Below, in pieces: positions 34,157-42,656 of a stretch of DNA of 64,000 bases; position 1 is the first letter of the stretch, and each line of letters begins with the position of its first letter. The stretch comes from Phycisphaerales bacterium (GTDB taxonomy: Bacteria > Planctomycetota > Phycisphaerae > UBA1845 > Fen-1342): NCBI GenBank assembly GCA_022839625.1, contig JALHJL010000028.1, positions 1 through 64,000 on the forward strand, read 5' to 3'. The notes beneath the pieces were generated by a model. That model worked only from the letters and a program-made list of their open reading frames with translations, did no database searches and had not been told where the DNA came from. Made by a program: the position numbers and the translations under genes.

Positions 34157-34924
34157 ATGCGAGAGGCGTGGCTCTACTGCCCCGACCTGCACCCCGGCCG
34201 GATCACGCTGCCCGAGAGCGAAGGGGACCATGCGCTGCGCAGCCTCCGGCTGCGCCCCGGCGACGCAGTAACCCTGTTCGACGGCACCGGCGGCGTGGCC
34301 CGCGCCACGCTGCTCGATGAGCCCCCGGCGGGGGCCGCCAATCGAAGTGGCCGGTCAAAGCAGCCCCGCCACCGGCAATCGGCAACCGTCTCCGTCCAGC
34401 AGTTCCAGACGATTCCTCCCCCACTGCACACGCTCGCGCTCATCGTGGCCGGCTGCAAGGGAGCCCGGCTCGAGTGGCTGATCGAGAAGGGCACGGAGCT
34501 GGGCGTATCGCGGTTCATCCTGACCCACTTCGAGCGCTCCATCGTGCGCATCGGACCACACCACGTCCCCAAGCTGGAACGTACCGCGCTCGAAGCCTGC
34601 AAACAGTGCCAGCGTGCCTGGCGACCGCGAATCGAGGTGCGTACCTCGCTCGCCGACGCCCTCACGAGCGTTGCGGGCGACACACTGCTGATCGCCCACC
34701 TGGACCGCGAGGCACCCTTGCTCGCTCGCTACTTGAGCGCGCACGAGTCAGCCGCCGCGCATCTGGCGGTCGTCATCGGTCCCGAGGGCGGCCTCAGTCC
34801 TGAAGAGGTCGAGCATATCCGGCGGAAAGGTGGGCACACCGTGTACCTCGGCGAACACATCCTGCGGGTCGAAACCGCTGCGCTGGCAGTGGCGGCGTGT
34901 TGGGCGTGTTCAAGGCTGGGCTGA
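34157..34924 (+). CDS. rsmE: 16S rRNA m3U1498 methyltransferase RsmE
   Basis: 255 residues of the SPOUT (knotted) methyltransferase superfamily. The N-terminal PUA-like part contains HALRSLRLRPGDAVTLFDGTGGVA. The catalytic domain has KGARLEWLIEKGTELGVSRFI, ERTALEACKQCQR, and the SAM-binding knot VVIGPEGGLSPEE with LGEHILRVETAAL. An inserted basic, Ser/Gln-rich segment (about 58-80) separates the two domains and looks low-complexity. The gene appears to have its own leaderless promoter rather than being read only from the tad operon, and is followed by strong hairpins and a terminator. Confidence 0.92.
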   Translation: MREAWLYCPDLHPGRITLPESEGDHALRSLRLRPGDAVTLFDGTGGVARATLLDEPPAGAANRSGRSKQPRHRQSATVSVQQFQTIPPPLHTLALIVAGCKGARLEWLIEKGTELGVSRFILTHFERSIVRIGPHHVPKLERTALEACKQCQRAWRPRIEVRTSLADALTSVAGDTLLIAHLDREAPLLARYLSAHESAAAHLAVVIGPEGGLSPEEVEHIRRKGGHTVYLGEHILRVETAALAVAACWACSRLG

Positions 34925-34980
34925 AGCCGGCCTGCGGACTGCGGTGCGCGCTTATTCCGGTCGGCGGACGGCCACCAAAT

Positions 34981-35039
34981 AAGAGAGAGGGCGAGCGTTT
35001 TCGCTCGCCCACAGTCACCCACGGTCAGAACTCTCTCTT
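34981..35039. repeat. Nested hairpins downstream of rsmE
   Basis: Inner perfect 9-bp hairpin GGGCGAGCG-TTTT-CGCTCGCCC (34989-35010). An outer arm pair AAGAGAGAG (34981-34989) and CTCTCTCTT (35031-35039) can close around it. With the terminator at 35090-35116 this makes a structured 3' region of about 130 bases; it could be an RNA element or a staged terminator. Confidence 0.6.
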
Positions 35040-35089
35040 GGCGACCTCTGCCCATCCCAATGGTTCAAATAGTACCATAAGCATCCTGT

Positions 35090-35116
35090 AAGTGCAAACG
35101 TAAATCGCACTTTTTT
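35090..35116 (+). terminator. Rho-independent terminator after rsmE
   Basis: Stem AAGTGC (35090-35095) with GCACTT (35107-35112) running straight into a T-tract (35111-35116). It lies before the convergent kdsA gene. Confidence 0.65.
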
Positions 35117-35211
35117 AGTCCACGACGTCTAACCAACGTTACTACAGCTACTTGCGCCACAAAAAATCTTTGGAACCCCAGCGATGGCGCCCCCTCCACC
35201 CCTGCGACACG

Positions 35212-36033
35212 CTACCGTTCCACCGCTTCTCGAACACGCAGCAACGTCAAGAGCAGCTCTTCCAGCTCGGCCAGCGGCCACACGGTCGCTGCGTCGCTCT
35301 TTGCACGCGGCGGGTCGTCGTGCACCTCCATGAACAACGCGTCGATGCCCGCCGCAACCGCCGCCCGGGCCAGCAGCGGGATGAACTCGCGCCGGCCGCC
35401 GGTCACTTCGCCGCCGCCCGGGTATTGAACGGAATGCGTCGCATCGAACACCACCGGCGCGAACTGCCGCATGACTTGCAGCCCGGTCAGGTCGCTGACG
35501 AGCCGTTCGTAGCCGAAGAAAGTGCCGCGGTCGCAGACCAGCACGTTCTGATTGCCGGTCTCGCGGACTTTCTCGACGGCGAGCCGCATCTTCTCGGGCG
35601 CGACGAATTGCCCCTTCTTGATATTCACGCAGCGGTTCGTCCGCCCGCACGCGATCAGCAGGTCCGTCTGCCGGCAGAGAAACGCCGGCACCTGCACGGC
35701 GTCCAAGACCTTGCCGGCCACTTCGGCCTGGGCCGGCTCGTGCACGTCGGAAAGCACGGGCACGCCGACGTCTTCACGCACGCGCCGCAGGATCGCCAGC
35801 CCCTCCTCAAGCCCGGGACCACGGAACGAATGCACGCTCGAGCGGTTGGCCTTGTCGAAGCTGGCCTTGAAGACGTAGGGCAGCTTCAGGCGCGCGGCGA
35901 TCGCGGCGATCTGCTCCGCCAGCCGCCGGGAATGGTCCAGCGACTCGATCACGCACGGCCCGGCGATCAGGAGCAGCGGCTGGCCGGGGCCGACGGCGTG
36001 CGGACCGAGCTTGGCGTGGGGCGTGGGGCTCAT
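35212..36033 (-). CDS. kdsA: 3-deoxy-D-manno-octulosonate 8-phosphate synthase
   Basis: 273 residues. Condenses PEP with arabinose-5-phosphate to make Kdo-8-P for lipid A/inner-core LPS. The DAHP-synthase-type barrel is complete: LLIAGPCVIES, YVFKASFDKANRSS, VPVLSDVHEP, VLDAVQVPAFLCRQTDL, VNIKKGQFVAPE, CDRGTFFGY, VVFDATHSVQYPGG and DALFMEVHDDP. The Cys in CDRGTFF is at a usual variable position; whether this is the metal-dependent form is not decided. The start at 36033 gives the standard length. It implies an LPS-bearing outer membrane. Confidence 0.95.
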   Translation of the reverse strand: MSPTPHAKLGPHAVGPGQPLLLIAGPCVIESLDHSRRLAEQIAAIAARLKLPYVFKASFDKANRSSVHSFRGPGLEEGLAILRRVREDVGVPVLSDVHEPAQAEVAGKVLDAVQVPAFLCRQTDLLIACGRTNRCVNIKKGQFVAPEKMRLAVEKVRETGNQNVLVCDRGTFFGYERLVSDLTGLQVMRQFAPVVFDATHSVQYPGGGEVTGGRREFIPLLARAAVAAGIDALFMEVHDDPPRAKSDAATVWPLAELEELLLTLLRVREAVER

Positions 36034-36180
36034 GAAGCGAATGATACCTCCTTCCGCACGCGGCGCCAGCCCACTGGCGTCCGAGCGGGTGGCGCAGGCG
36101 CCCTCGCGGCCCCGTGAAGCGACGGGCGGCGTCAACCCGGGCAACGGCCGCCGCCGAGAACGGGAGGGTGTACCCGCCCC

Positions 36181-37710
36181 TCACCTCAGGCTCTGAATGC
36201 GCGCGGCCAGCGCGGAGAGCAACGCACGCAGCTTCTCTTTCGGGAAGGCATTGGTGTTGAAGGCCCGCTGCGAGCCCAGGTATACGAGGTTCTTACCCTC
36301 GGCCCCCGTCCAGAGCGGACACGTCGCAAGCTCCGCGTATGTCAAGAAGCGGCGGGTGGGAACTGCTGCCGGGCTCATCAAGGCGCTGTTGCGGAAACAA
36401 ACTCCCTGTTCGGTGAAGACCACGCAGTCCTTCGCCGAGCGGAAATGAGTACAATCGATCATCGCCAAAACACGCTCCTCGCCGCCAATGTTGCACCACA
36501 TCCGAACCAGGTGCAGCTTATCGGCTGGAATACCCGGCCCGATGTGAATGCGGCTGTTCGGCAGAAAATCCCGCAAAGCGGCCGCAACCTCGCGTTCCAC
36601 GGGGGATGGCTCCGGCCGCGTCTGCTCTTCCCTGATCTCCGCGATGATGCGTTTGACCTGCGTCGCCGTGGCGCCGACACGCTCGGCCAGTCGTTGCAGC
36701 TCCTCAGTTTCGTCCCAGGAGAGTTGTCCGTCCGCAAGGGCCATGCGAACCGCGGCGCGCAATTGCTCACTGACCGACGCCGCGGAGGACCCAGTGTCGC
36801 GCTCCACGGCCATGACGTCGGCGTCGGGCTCGCCGGTCTCGGCCTCGGAATCCGTCCGGTCGTCGGCAGAGGACGCCGGCGGCGAGTTCCACGCCGCCTC
36901 CTCGCGCTCGAACGCGGCCAACATCGCCCTCCCGTCCGTGAACCGCAGACGCAGCGGGCAGCACGCCTTCACGTACAGCCGGTCCCAACCGACCGCGTGG
37001 ACCAGGTTGGCCCGTGCTCGCCGCGGCGTCTCGATGCCGCCCGGCCGCCGTCCGACCAGCATTTCGAACAGCAGCACGCCGACCGAATACATGTCCGCCG
37101 CCGGCGTCGGCGCCGCTCCTTCGAGGACTTCGGGCGCCATATAGGCGAGCGTGCCGGCCAGAGTCTCGCCCTGGTCCAATGCCAGGGAGGTGCTCTGCAT
37201 GACCGAGCGCAGCGCGTCGGGCACCGACTCGCTACAACTCAGTCCGAAGTCTGAAAGGAGTGCCCGTCCCTCGTTGTCCAGCAGGATATTCGCCGGCTTG
37301 ATGTCGCGATGGACAATCCCCAGCGCGTGTGCCGCAGCGAGGCCGCCGAGGATGTCCTTCAGGAGGGCACCGACCCGTTCCTCCGGCAGGCCGTTCGGAT
37401 TCGCCTTGAGCTGGTCGGCCAGGCTGCCGCCGCCCAGGTAGGGCATGACGAGGTAGGGAATCTCGGCCACCCGCGTGTCGCTGTCGAGAATCGGGACGAC
37501 GTTGGGGTGATCGATCTCCGGCAGGCTGCCCTCGTGCGCGAGTTGGCGCCGGTACGCCGGGTCGGTCGCGATCTTCACCGCGCGGATGCGGTGCGGCGTC
37601 TCGAAGTGAGCGGCTTTCCAGACCTCGCCGAACGCCCCCCGGCCGATCAGCTCGGCAAGCACGTAGTTACCGACGCGCAGGCCGCTCTTCAGTTCGACAT
37701 CTCGCGCCAT
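36181..37710 (-). CDS. Hanks-type Ser/Thr protein kinase with C-terminal regulatory region
   Basis: 509 residues. The kinase domain occupies about 14-265: Gly loop LIGRGAFGEVWKA, Lys46 (IRAVKIA), catalytic HRDIKPANILL (D136), DFG at 154-156 and APE in YMAPEVLEG. There is no TM helix, unlike the PknB type, so it is soluble. An acidic Ser/Asp linker (about 295-330) leads to a helical segment with LADGQLSWDETEELQRL, resembling TerB-like helices, and a final domain of about 120 residues ending with IGGEERVLAMID and KNLVYLGSQRAFNTN that I do not recognise. Soluble kinases of this kind are expanded in planctomycetes. Confidence 0.88.
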   Translation of the reverse strand: MARDVELKSGLRVGNYVLAELIGRGAFGEVWKAAHFETPHRIRAVKIATDPAYRRQLAHEGSLPEIDHPNVVPILDSDTRVAEIPYLVMPYLGGGSLADQLKANPNGLPEERVGALLKDILGGLAAAHALGIVHRDIKPANILLDNEGRALLSDFGLSCSESVPDALRSVMQSTSLALDQGETLAGTLAYMAPEVLEGAAPTPAADMYSVGVLLFEMLVGRRPGGIETPRRARANLVHAVGWDRLYVKACCPLRLRFTDGRAMLAAFEREEAAWNSPPASSADDRTDSEAETGEPDADVMAVERDTGSSAASVSEQLRAAVRMALADGQLSWDETEELQRLAERVGATATQVKRIIAEIREEQTRPEPSPVEREVAAALRDFLPNSRIHIGPGIPADKLHLVRMWCNIGGEERVLAMIDCTHFRSAKDCVVFTEQGVCFRNSALMSPAAVPTRRFLTYAELATCPLWTGAEGKNLVYLGSQRAFNTNAFPKEKLRALLSALAARIQSLR

Positions 37711-38035
37711 GGCCCAGCCGCCCTCGCTTCCGCGGAACTCACGTTGCACCACCCAAGGCAGAGCATGCACGGGCCAGTATACGCCGTTGGCCCATGGGGA
37801 CAACGTCACTGGGACCTGCCCGCCCCGCCGGCACCGGATCCATGGCGCGCAAGCTCGCCCCAGCACTGGCGTGCCGGGCCGCTGTCAATCGCGCCTCCGC
37901 GGCCCGCGTCGGCACTCCCCAAGTCGCCCCCTCTCCCTTCCGGGGAAAGCACTGGGACAGGGGTGAAACGTCGGCGAACTCGAGCCTCCAGAAACCCCTG
38001 CCCAACAAAGGAGGGGAGCGGGGGACAGCTTCGTG
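37711..38035. other. Intergenic region, kinase promoter and livM 3' side
   Basis: 325 bases without a gene. It contains the kinase promoter at 37776-37803; the remainder is GC-rich and shows nothing recognisable. Confidence 0.6.
37776..37803 (-). promoter_or_regulatory. Promoter of the Ser/Thr kinase gene
   Basis: On the minus strand TTGTCC (37803-37798), 16-bp spacer, TATACT (37781-37776). The start codon is 65 bases downstream. Confidence 0.5.
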
Positions 38036-39223
38036 TCACTTGCCGCCGGTCGCCTTCGCACGCCGCCGGCGCCACGGCCGCAGGTCCCAGATTTCGTGCA
38101 GGCCGAACAGGCCCTGCGGCCGGAGGATCATCATCAGAATCAGCGCCAGCGAGTAAATAATCATCCGCAGATCGGGCAATGCGTACGCCGCGGGCAGATA
38201 CTGGTTGACCCACGCCGTCACCGTGCGCAGCGCCTCGGGCAGGATGGTCAGGATGATCGCCGCCACGGTCGACCCGGAGATCGACCCCATTCCGCCCAGC
38301 ACGACCATGATCACCACGTCGAACGACTTCTGAAAGCCCAGCTCGCCGGCGTTGATGCCGCCGATCGAGTGCGCGTACAACGCCCCCGCCACACCCGCGA
38401 AGAAAGCCGCCAGCACGAAGGCGCGGACCTTGAACCGCGTGGTCGATACCCCCATCGCTTCGGCGGCCACCTCGTCCTCGCGGATCGACAGGAACGCCCG
38501 GCCGTAGCTGCTGCGCTTGATGCGGTACGTGACGACCAGCGTGATCGCCACGAACAGGTACACCCAGAAAAGCGTCGTATAGAAGAGCGGCGTCGTGAAT
38601 CCGAGCGCGCCGCCGAGCTGGGTGAGCAAGCGCGGCCACGAGGCCTGGGCCACCTCCGCCGCCGTCTCGAGCTGCGGGCGGGAGCTTTGCAGGATCACCC
38701 GCACGATCTCGCCGAAGCCCAGCGTCACGATCGCGAGGTAGTCGCCCCGCAGCCGCAGCGAGGGTAGCCCGACGATGTAGCCCGCCACCGCGGCCACCAG
38801 CCCCGCGGCCACGCAGGCCACCAGGAACAGCACGTCGCCGGTGCCGAACGTGGGGCCCGCAAACGCCCCCTGGCTGACCGTCCAGCTCAGGATTCCGCCG
38901 TGGAACTGAGCGCCGCCGTAAAGCTGGACCGACCCGTAGTACATGACTGCGGCGCCCACGTAACCGCCCAGGGCCATGAAGCCGGCGTGACCGATCGAGA
39001 ACTGCCCGGTGAAGCCGTTCACGAGCGTGAGCGAGACCGCCAGGATGATGTTGATGCCGATGTCGAGCAGCACCTTGGTGGCAAAGGCCCCGCTCATGGG
39101 CTGCACGCAGAAGTTCAGCACCAGCGCCAACCCCAGGCCGGCGACCACCGGTCCCACGTTGCGCGGCAGGACGGTCCACGCGGCCGGGGCGGCACGGGCG
39201 GCGATGTGTGGGGTGCTGCTCAC
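38036..39223 (-). CDS. livM: Branched-chain amino acid ABC transporter permease LivM
   Basis: 395 residues with about ten TM helices. Family motifs: INIILAVSLTLVNGFTGQFSIGHAGFMALGGYVGA, SLRLRGDYLAIVTLGFGEIVRV, the coupling-helix region FLSIREDEVAAEAMGVSTTRFKVRAFVLAAFFAGVAGALYA, and VVLGGMGSISGSTVAA. It imports branched-chain or other amino acids/amides with LivH. A GTG start at 39223 was used. It is downstream of livH (143-base gap); no LivG or LivF ATPase gene is in the window. Confidence 0.92.
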   Translation of the reverse strand: MSSTPHIAARAAPAAWTVLPRNVGPVVAGLGLALVLNFCVQPMSGAFATKVLLDIGINIILAVSLTLVNGFTGQFSIGHAGFMALGGYVGAAVMYYGSVQLYGGAQFHGGILSWTVSQGAFAGPTFGTGDVLFLVACVAAGLVAAVAGYIVGLPSLRLRGDYLAIVTLGFGEIVRVILQSSRPQLETAAEVAQASWPRLLTQLGGALGFTTPLFYTTLFWVYLFVAITLVVTYRIKRSSYGRAFLSIREDEVAAEAMGVSTTRFKVRAFVLAAFFAGVAGALYAHSIGGINAGELGFQKSFDVVIMVVLGGMGSISGSTVAAIILTILPEALRTVTAWVNQYLPAAYALPDLRMIIYSLALILMMILRPQGLFGLHEIWDLRPWRRRRAKATGGK

Positions 39224-39366
39224 GTCAAACCTCCGCAGACCGCAGGCGACGAACGATCAGGGATGGACGATTCGGGATGAAGGTCGAGGACCGCAGTGCC
39301 TGCCCAGCAAGCCGCCAGCGCTCGGGTCCTATACCCTCCATCCCTCAGCCCTCATCTCTCATCATT

Positions 39367-40302
39367 TCACACCTTCTCTGCCACCGCCCGGCCCAGCAGA
39401 CCCGCCGGCCGGAACAGCAGCACCAGGATCAAGAGCGAAAACACGTACACGTCGCGATATAGCGGCTCCAGGTACGCGACGCCGAAAAACTCCAGCAAGC
39501 CGATCAGGATTCCGCCAAGCATCGCCCCGCGCACGTTGCCGATCCCGCCGACCACCGCCGCCACAAACGCTTTCAGGCCCAGCATCACCCAGGCCGCGTC
39601 GGCGGGCTGTTTCAGCCCGGCGGGGTACTTCATCACGAACAGGAACCCGGCGGCGGCCGCCAGCGCGGAGCCGAGTACGAACGTGAACGAGATCACACGG
39701 TCGACGTGAATGCCCATCAGCGCCGCCGTCTGCGTATTGAATGAAACGGCCCGCATCGCCCGGCCCAGCTTGGTGCGGAAGATGAGCGCCTCCAGTGCGA
39801 GCATCAGCAGGATGGTGACGCCGATTACGATCGCATCGACCGCGGGGAGGTTGACGCCCGCGACGGAGCCGACGGTCTGGTTCGGCAGCAGGACGGGCAC
39901 GGCCTTGGGATACGGACCGAAGAAGACGCGCAGTTGCCCGGTATTCTGGAGCAGCAGCGATACCCCGATCGCGGTGATGAGGACGTTCAACCGGGGGGCA
40001 TTGCGCAGCGGCCGGTAGGCGAAGCGTTCGATGATGAAGCCCGTCAGGCCGCAGACGACCATGGCGGTCAGGATGACGACGGGCGCGGCCCACCAGGGCG
40101 TGGCGTCGGCCGGCAGGGCGTCGAGCCTGAGCAGCCGGACCGTGACGACCCAGGAAATCCAGGCCCCCAGGACAAACACGTCGCTGTGTGCGAAGTTGAT
40201 GAACTTCAGAATGCCGTACACCATCGTGTAGCCCAGCGCGATGAGCGCATACAGGCCGCCGACGGCGAAACCATCCAGAAGGGTCTGAATGAGCTTGGTC
40301 AC
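39367..40302 (-). CDS. livH: Branched-chain amino acid ABC transporter permease LivH
   Basis: 311 residues, about eight TM helices. Motifs: GFAVGGLYALIALGYTMVYGILKFINFAHSDVF at the start, TAIGVSLLLQNTGQL, LGRAMRAVSFNTQTAALMGI (EAA-like coupling region) and VGGIGNVRGAMLGGILIGL. A GTG at 40302 was chosen because the protein then begins like other LivH proteins (VTKLIQTLLDGF). It pairs with livM and probably with the binding protein at 44851. Confidence 0.92.
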   Translation of the reverse strand: MTKLIQTLLDGFAVGGLYALIALGYTMVYGILKFINFAHSDVFVLGAWISWVVTVRLLRLDALPADATPWWAAPVVILTAMVVCGLTGFIIERFAYRPLRNAPRLNVLITAIGVSLLLQNTGQLRVFFGPYPKAVPVLLPNQTVGSVAGVNLPAVDAIVIGVTILLMLALEALIFRTKLGRAMRAVSFNTQTAALMGIHVDRVISFTFVLGSALAAAAGFLFVMKYPAGLKQPADAAWVMLGLKAFVAAVVGGIGNVRGAMLGGILIGLLEFFGVAYLEPLYRDVYVFSLLILVLLFRPAGLLGRAVAEKV

Positions 40303-40364
40303 GTCGTCACTAGAACGGACAGACCGCCGCGGCGCCAAGAGCGCTGCACACACCATCCCGCGAT

Positions 40365-40417
40365 AAATAGGGACAGCCACCGATTTTCTGCGCGAAAACG
40401 GGTGGCTGTCCCTATTT
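40365..40417. repeat. Perfect 17-bp inverted repeat overlapping an ABC gene stop
   Basis: AAATAGGGACAGCCACC (40365-40381) pairs exactly with GGTGGCTGTCCCTATTT (40401-40417), with CGCGAAAACG in the loop. The TAG stop of the ABC exporter lies in one arm. The GGGACAGCCACC core is of the REP-like type I know from many environmental genomes. It probably also ends transcription between the exporter and livH. Confidence 0.65.
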
Positions 40418-42556
40418 TCCTGCGAACTGGGTGCGGACCAGCGTGCCGTAGAACGGACACGTGCTCAGCAGCTCCTCATGCCGGCCGACTCCGACAATCC
40501 GGCCGGCGTCCAGCACCACGATCAGGTCCGCCCGCGCGATCGTGCTGAACCGGTGCGCGATGATGAACGTCGTCCGGTTGCGGGTCACGTCCTCCAACGC
40601 CTCCTGAATCCGCTGCTCCGACTCGCTGTCCACCTGGCTGGTCGCCTCGTCCAGAATCAGGATCGGCGGGTCCCGCAGAATCGCACGGGCCAGAACGATC
40701 CGCTGGCGCTGCCCGCCGGAGAGCGTCCGGGCATTGATGCGCGCGTCATAACCGGCGGTGACCCGGCCGTCGTGCTCGACGCGCAGCGTGCGGATGAACT
40801 CGTCCACGTGGGCCAGCCGCGCGGCACGGTGCACGTCCTCCTCCGTGGCCCCGTTGGCCCCGTACGCGATGTTGGCGCGCACCGTGTCGGAAAAGACGAC
40901 CGCCTCCTGCGTCACCAGCCCGATCTGGTCGCGCAGCGAGCGCAGCGTTACGCCCGAGATGTCCCGGCCGTCAATCAGGAGCTTGCCGCGCGTCGGCTCG
41001 AAGAAGCGCAGCAGCAGCGAGATCAGCGTCGTCTTCCCGGAGCCGTTCGCACCCACCAGCGCCACGACCTGCCCCCGGCGGACCCGCAGGTTGATCCCGT
41101 CCAGCACCAGCCGGTGCGGGTCGGACGGGTACGCGAACGCCAGGTCCCGAAACTCGATCCCCTCCCGCAAGCGCGGTAACTCGCTCGCCCCGGTCGCCTC
41201 CGGCTCGCGCTCCTCGCCGCAAACGTCGATCACCTCAAACAGGCGCCGCGCCGACGCCTCCGCCGCTTGCAGCCGATTATTGACGTTGCTGAGCTTACGG
41301 AGCGGGTCGAAGATGCCCCCCAGGCAAATCACCGCGCCGAACAGCATGTGCGGCTCGAGCTGATGATGGAAGACCCGGCTCCCGCCGTACAGGATGAACG
41401 CCGAGATCGCCACCGCGGCGAGCATCTCCAACACGGGGTTGCTGGCGGCATCCACCAGCTCGATGTGCGTTTGCGCGCGGGTCAGGGCCTGGTCTTCGTT
41501 GGCGAAACGCCGGCCCTCCGCGGGCTCCATGTTGTAGGCTTTGACGATGCGGATGCCCGCCAGACGCTCGCCCAGGTGGTCGAGCAGCCGCCCCCAGGAC
41601 TCCGACGCGCGGCGTTGCGCTCGTTTGACGAGCCGCCCGAAGGTCCGGATGACGACCGCTCCGATGGGCAGGCCCACCATCGCGATGACCAGCATCCGCC
41701 AGTCCAGGAGGACGGTCAGGGTGAGTACGCCGAGCGCCTTCAGCGGCTCGCGGGCCGCCTTGCCGAAGACAGTGGACAGCCCGACCTCGACCTTGCTGAT
41801 GTCGTTGGCGAAACGGCTGAGCGTGTCGCCCGCCGGCTGAACGCTGTGCCATTGAACCGGCAGACAGAGCGTGTGTTCGGCGAGCGCCGAGCGCAGGTCG
41901 TGCATGGTGCGCTGGACCGCGGTGGCCACAAGCCCCTCGTTCGCGAAGCGGCACACGCCACCCAGGAGCGAGATCACCACGACCACGGCCATCACCGCCA
42001 GCAACATGTTGGAGCGGTCGTGGGGCGTACGGCCGGCGGGTAAGTGTGCGGCGGTTCGGCTCGCGAGCTTCCACCACCAGCCATGCTCCAGCAGCGGCAG
42101 ATCAAGTTCCCGCACAGCCCCATCCACGCCAATCACGCGCACACCCGCCAGGGCCGCACCGGGTTCTCGCGCGATGCGCTCCATGAGTTGATATGCACTG
42201 CCGGCCGCGTCGGCGACGGCGGCGACCCGGTCCCCGGCCTGGAGCGCGGCGCGGGCCGGCGAGGACTCGCGAACACTGACGAGCAGAAGGCCGCGGGGGT
42301 CATCGGGCACGTCCGGCGGCAAGCTGACGCCGAGGCGACGTTGGGTCTCGCAGCGGTAGAGCCAGTCGACGAGCGATTCGTGCTCGGCGAAAATGATCTT
42401 CAAGACCGGGACGATGCTCGAGACGCTGAACGTGTAGAAGACGCTGACGCCAACGGCGGCAATGAGTCCGATAATGAGCGGCCGACGGTGCGGGCGTAGA
42501 TAGCGCAGCACCCGGCGGAAGTTCGGCGACCAGCGTTCTGAGCGAGCATCGGGCAT
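40412..42556 (-). CDS. ABC exporter (MsbA-like) with PDZ-like insert
   Basis: 714 residues, a half-transporter with fused membrane and nucleotide-binding domains. TM1 is at about 27-56 and TM2 at about 183-205. The loop between them (about 125 residues, periplasmic) contains a PDZ-like domain at 87-155: RGLLLVSVRESSPARAALQAGDRV, then a helix and VRVIGVDGAVRELDL. The MSD continues with typical exporter motifs (DTLSRFANDISKVE, ERLAGIRIVKAYNME). The ATPase has Walker A GANGSGKTT (502-509), Q-loop VTQEAVVFSDTV, signature LSGGQRQRI, Walker B ILILDEATS and H-loop IAHRFST. MsbA-type exporters move lipids or peptides; the PDZ insert is not part of that family. Confidence 0.88.
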   Translation of the reverse strand: MPDARSERWSPNFRRVLRYLRPHRRPLIIGLIAAVGVSVFYTFSVSSIVPVLKIIFAEHESLVDWLYRCETQRRLGVSLPPDVPDDPRGLLLVSVRESSPARAALQAGDRVAAVADAAGSAYQLMERIAREPGAALAGVRVIGVDGAVRELDLPLLEHGWWWKLASRTAAHLPAGRTPHDRSNMLLAVMAVVVVISLLGGVCRFANEGLVATAVQRTMHDLRSALAEHTLCLPVQWHSVQPAGDTLSRFANDISKVEVGLSTVFGKAAREPLKALGVLTLTVLLDWRMLVIAMVGLPIGAVVIRTFGRLVKRAQRRASESWGRLLDHLGERLAGIRIVKAYNMEPAEGRRFANEDQALTRAQTHIELVDAASNPVLEMLAAVAISAFILYGGSRVFHHQLEPHMLFGAVICLGGIFDPLRKLSNVNNRLQAAEASARRLFEVIDVCGEEREPEATGASELPRLREGIEFRDLAFAYPSDPHRLVLDGINLRVRRGQVVALVGANGSGKTTLISLLLRFFEPTRGKLLIDGRDISGVTLRSLRDQIGLVTQEAVVFSDTVRANIAYGANGATEEDVHRAARLAHVDEFIRTLRVEHDGRVTAGYDARINARTLSGGQRQRIVLARAILRDPPILILDEATSQVDSESEQRIQEALEDVTRNRTTFIIAHRFSTIARADLIVVLDAGRIVGVGRHEELLSTCPFYGTLVRTQFAGK

Positions 42557-42656
42557 GGCCGGCCGATATGATACCCGGCTTTGCGGGCCGCGTGCAGGGC
42601 CTGGAGTCCGCGCGTCCAGGCGGAAGACGAGGTCCGGCTTCGATCAGGAGAAACTT

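Noticed and set aside
35056..35075. tRNA-like T-arm (GGTTCAAAT) after rsmE
   Set aside because: The loop is nine bases, and no acceptor, D or anticodon arms can be placed around it.
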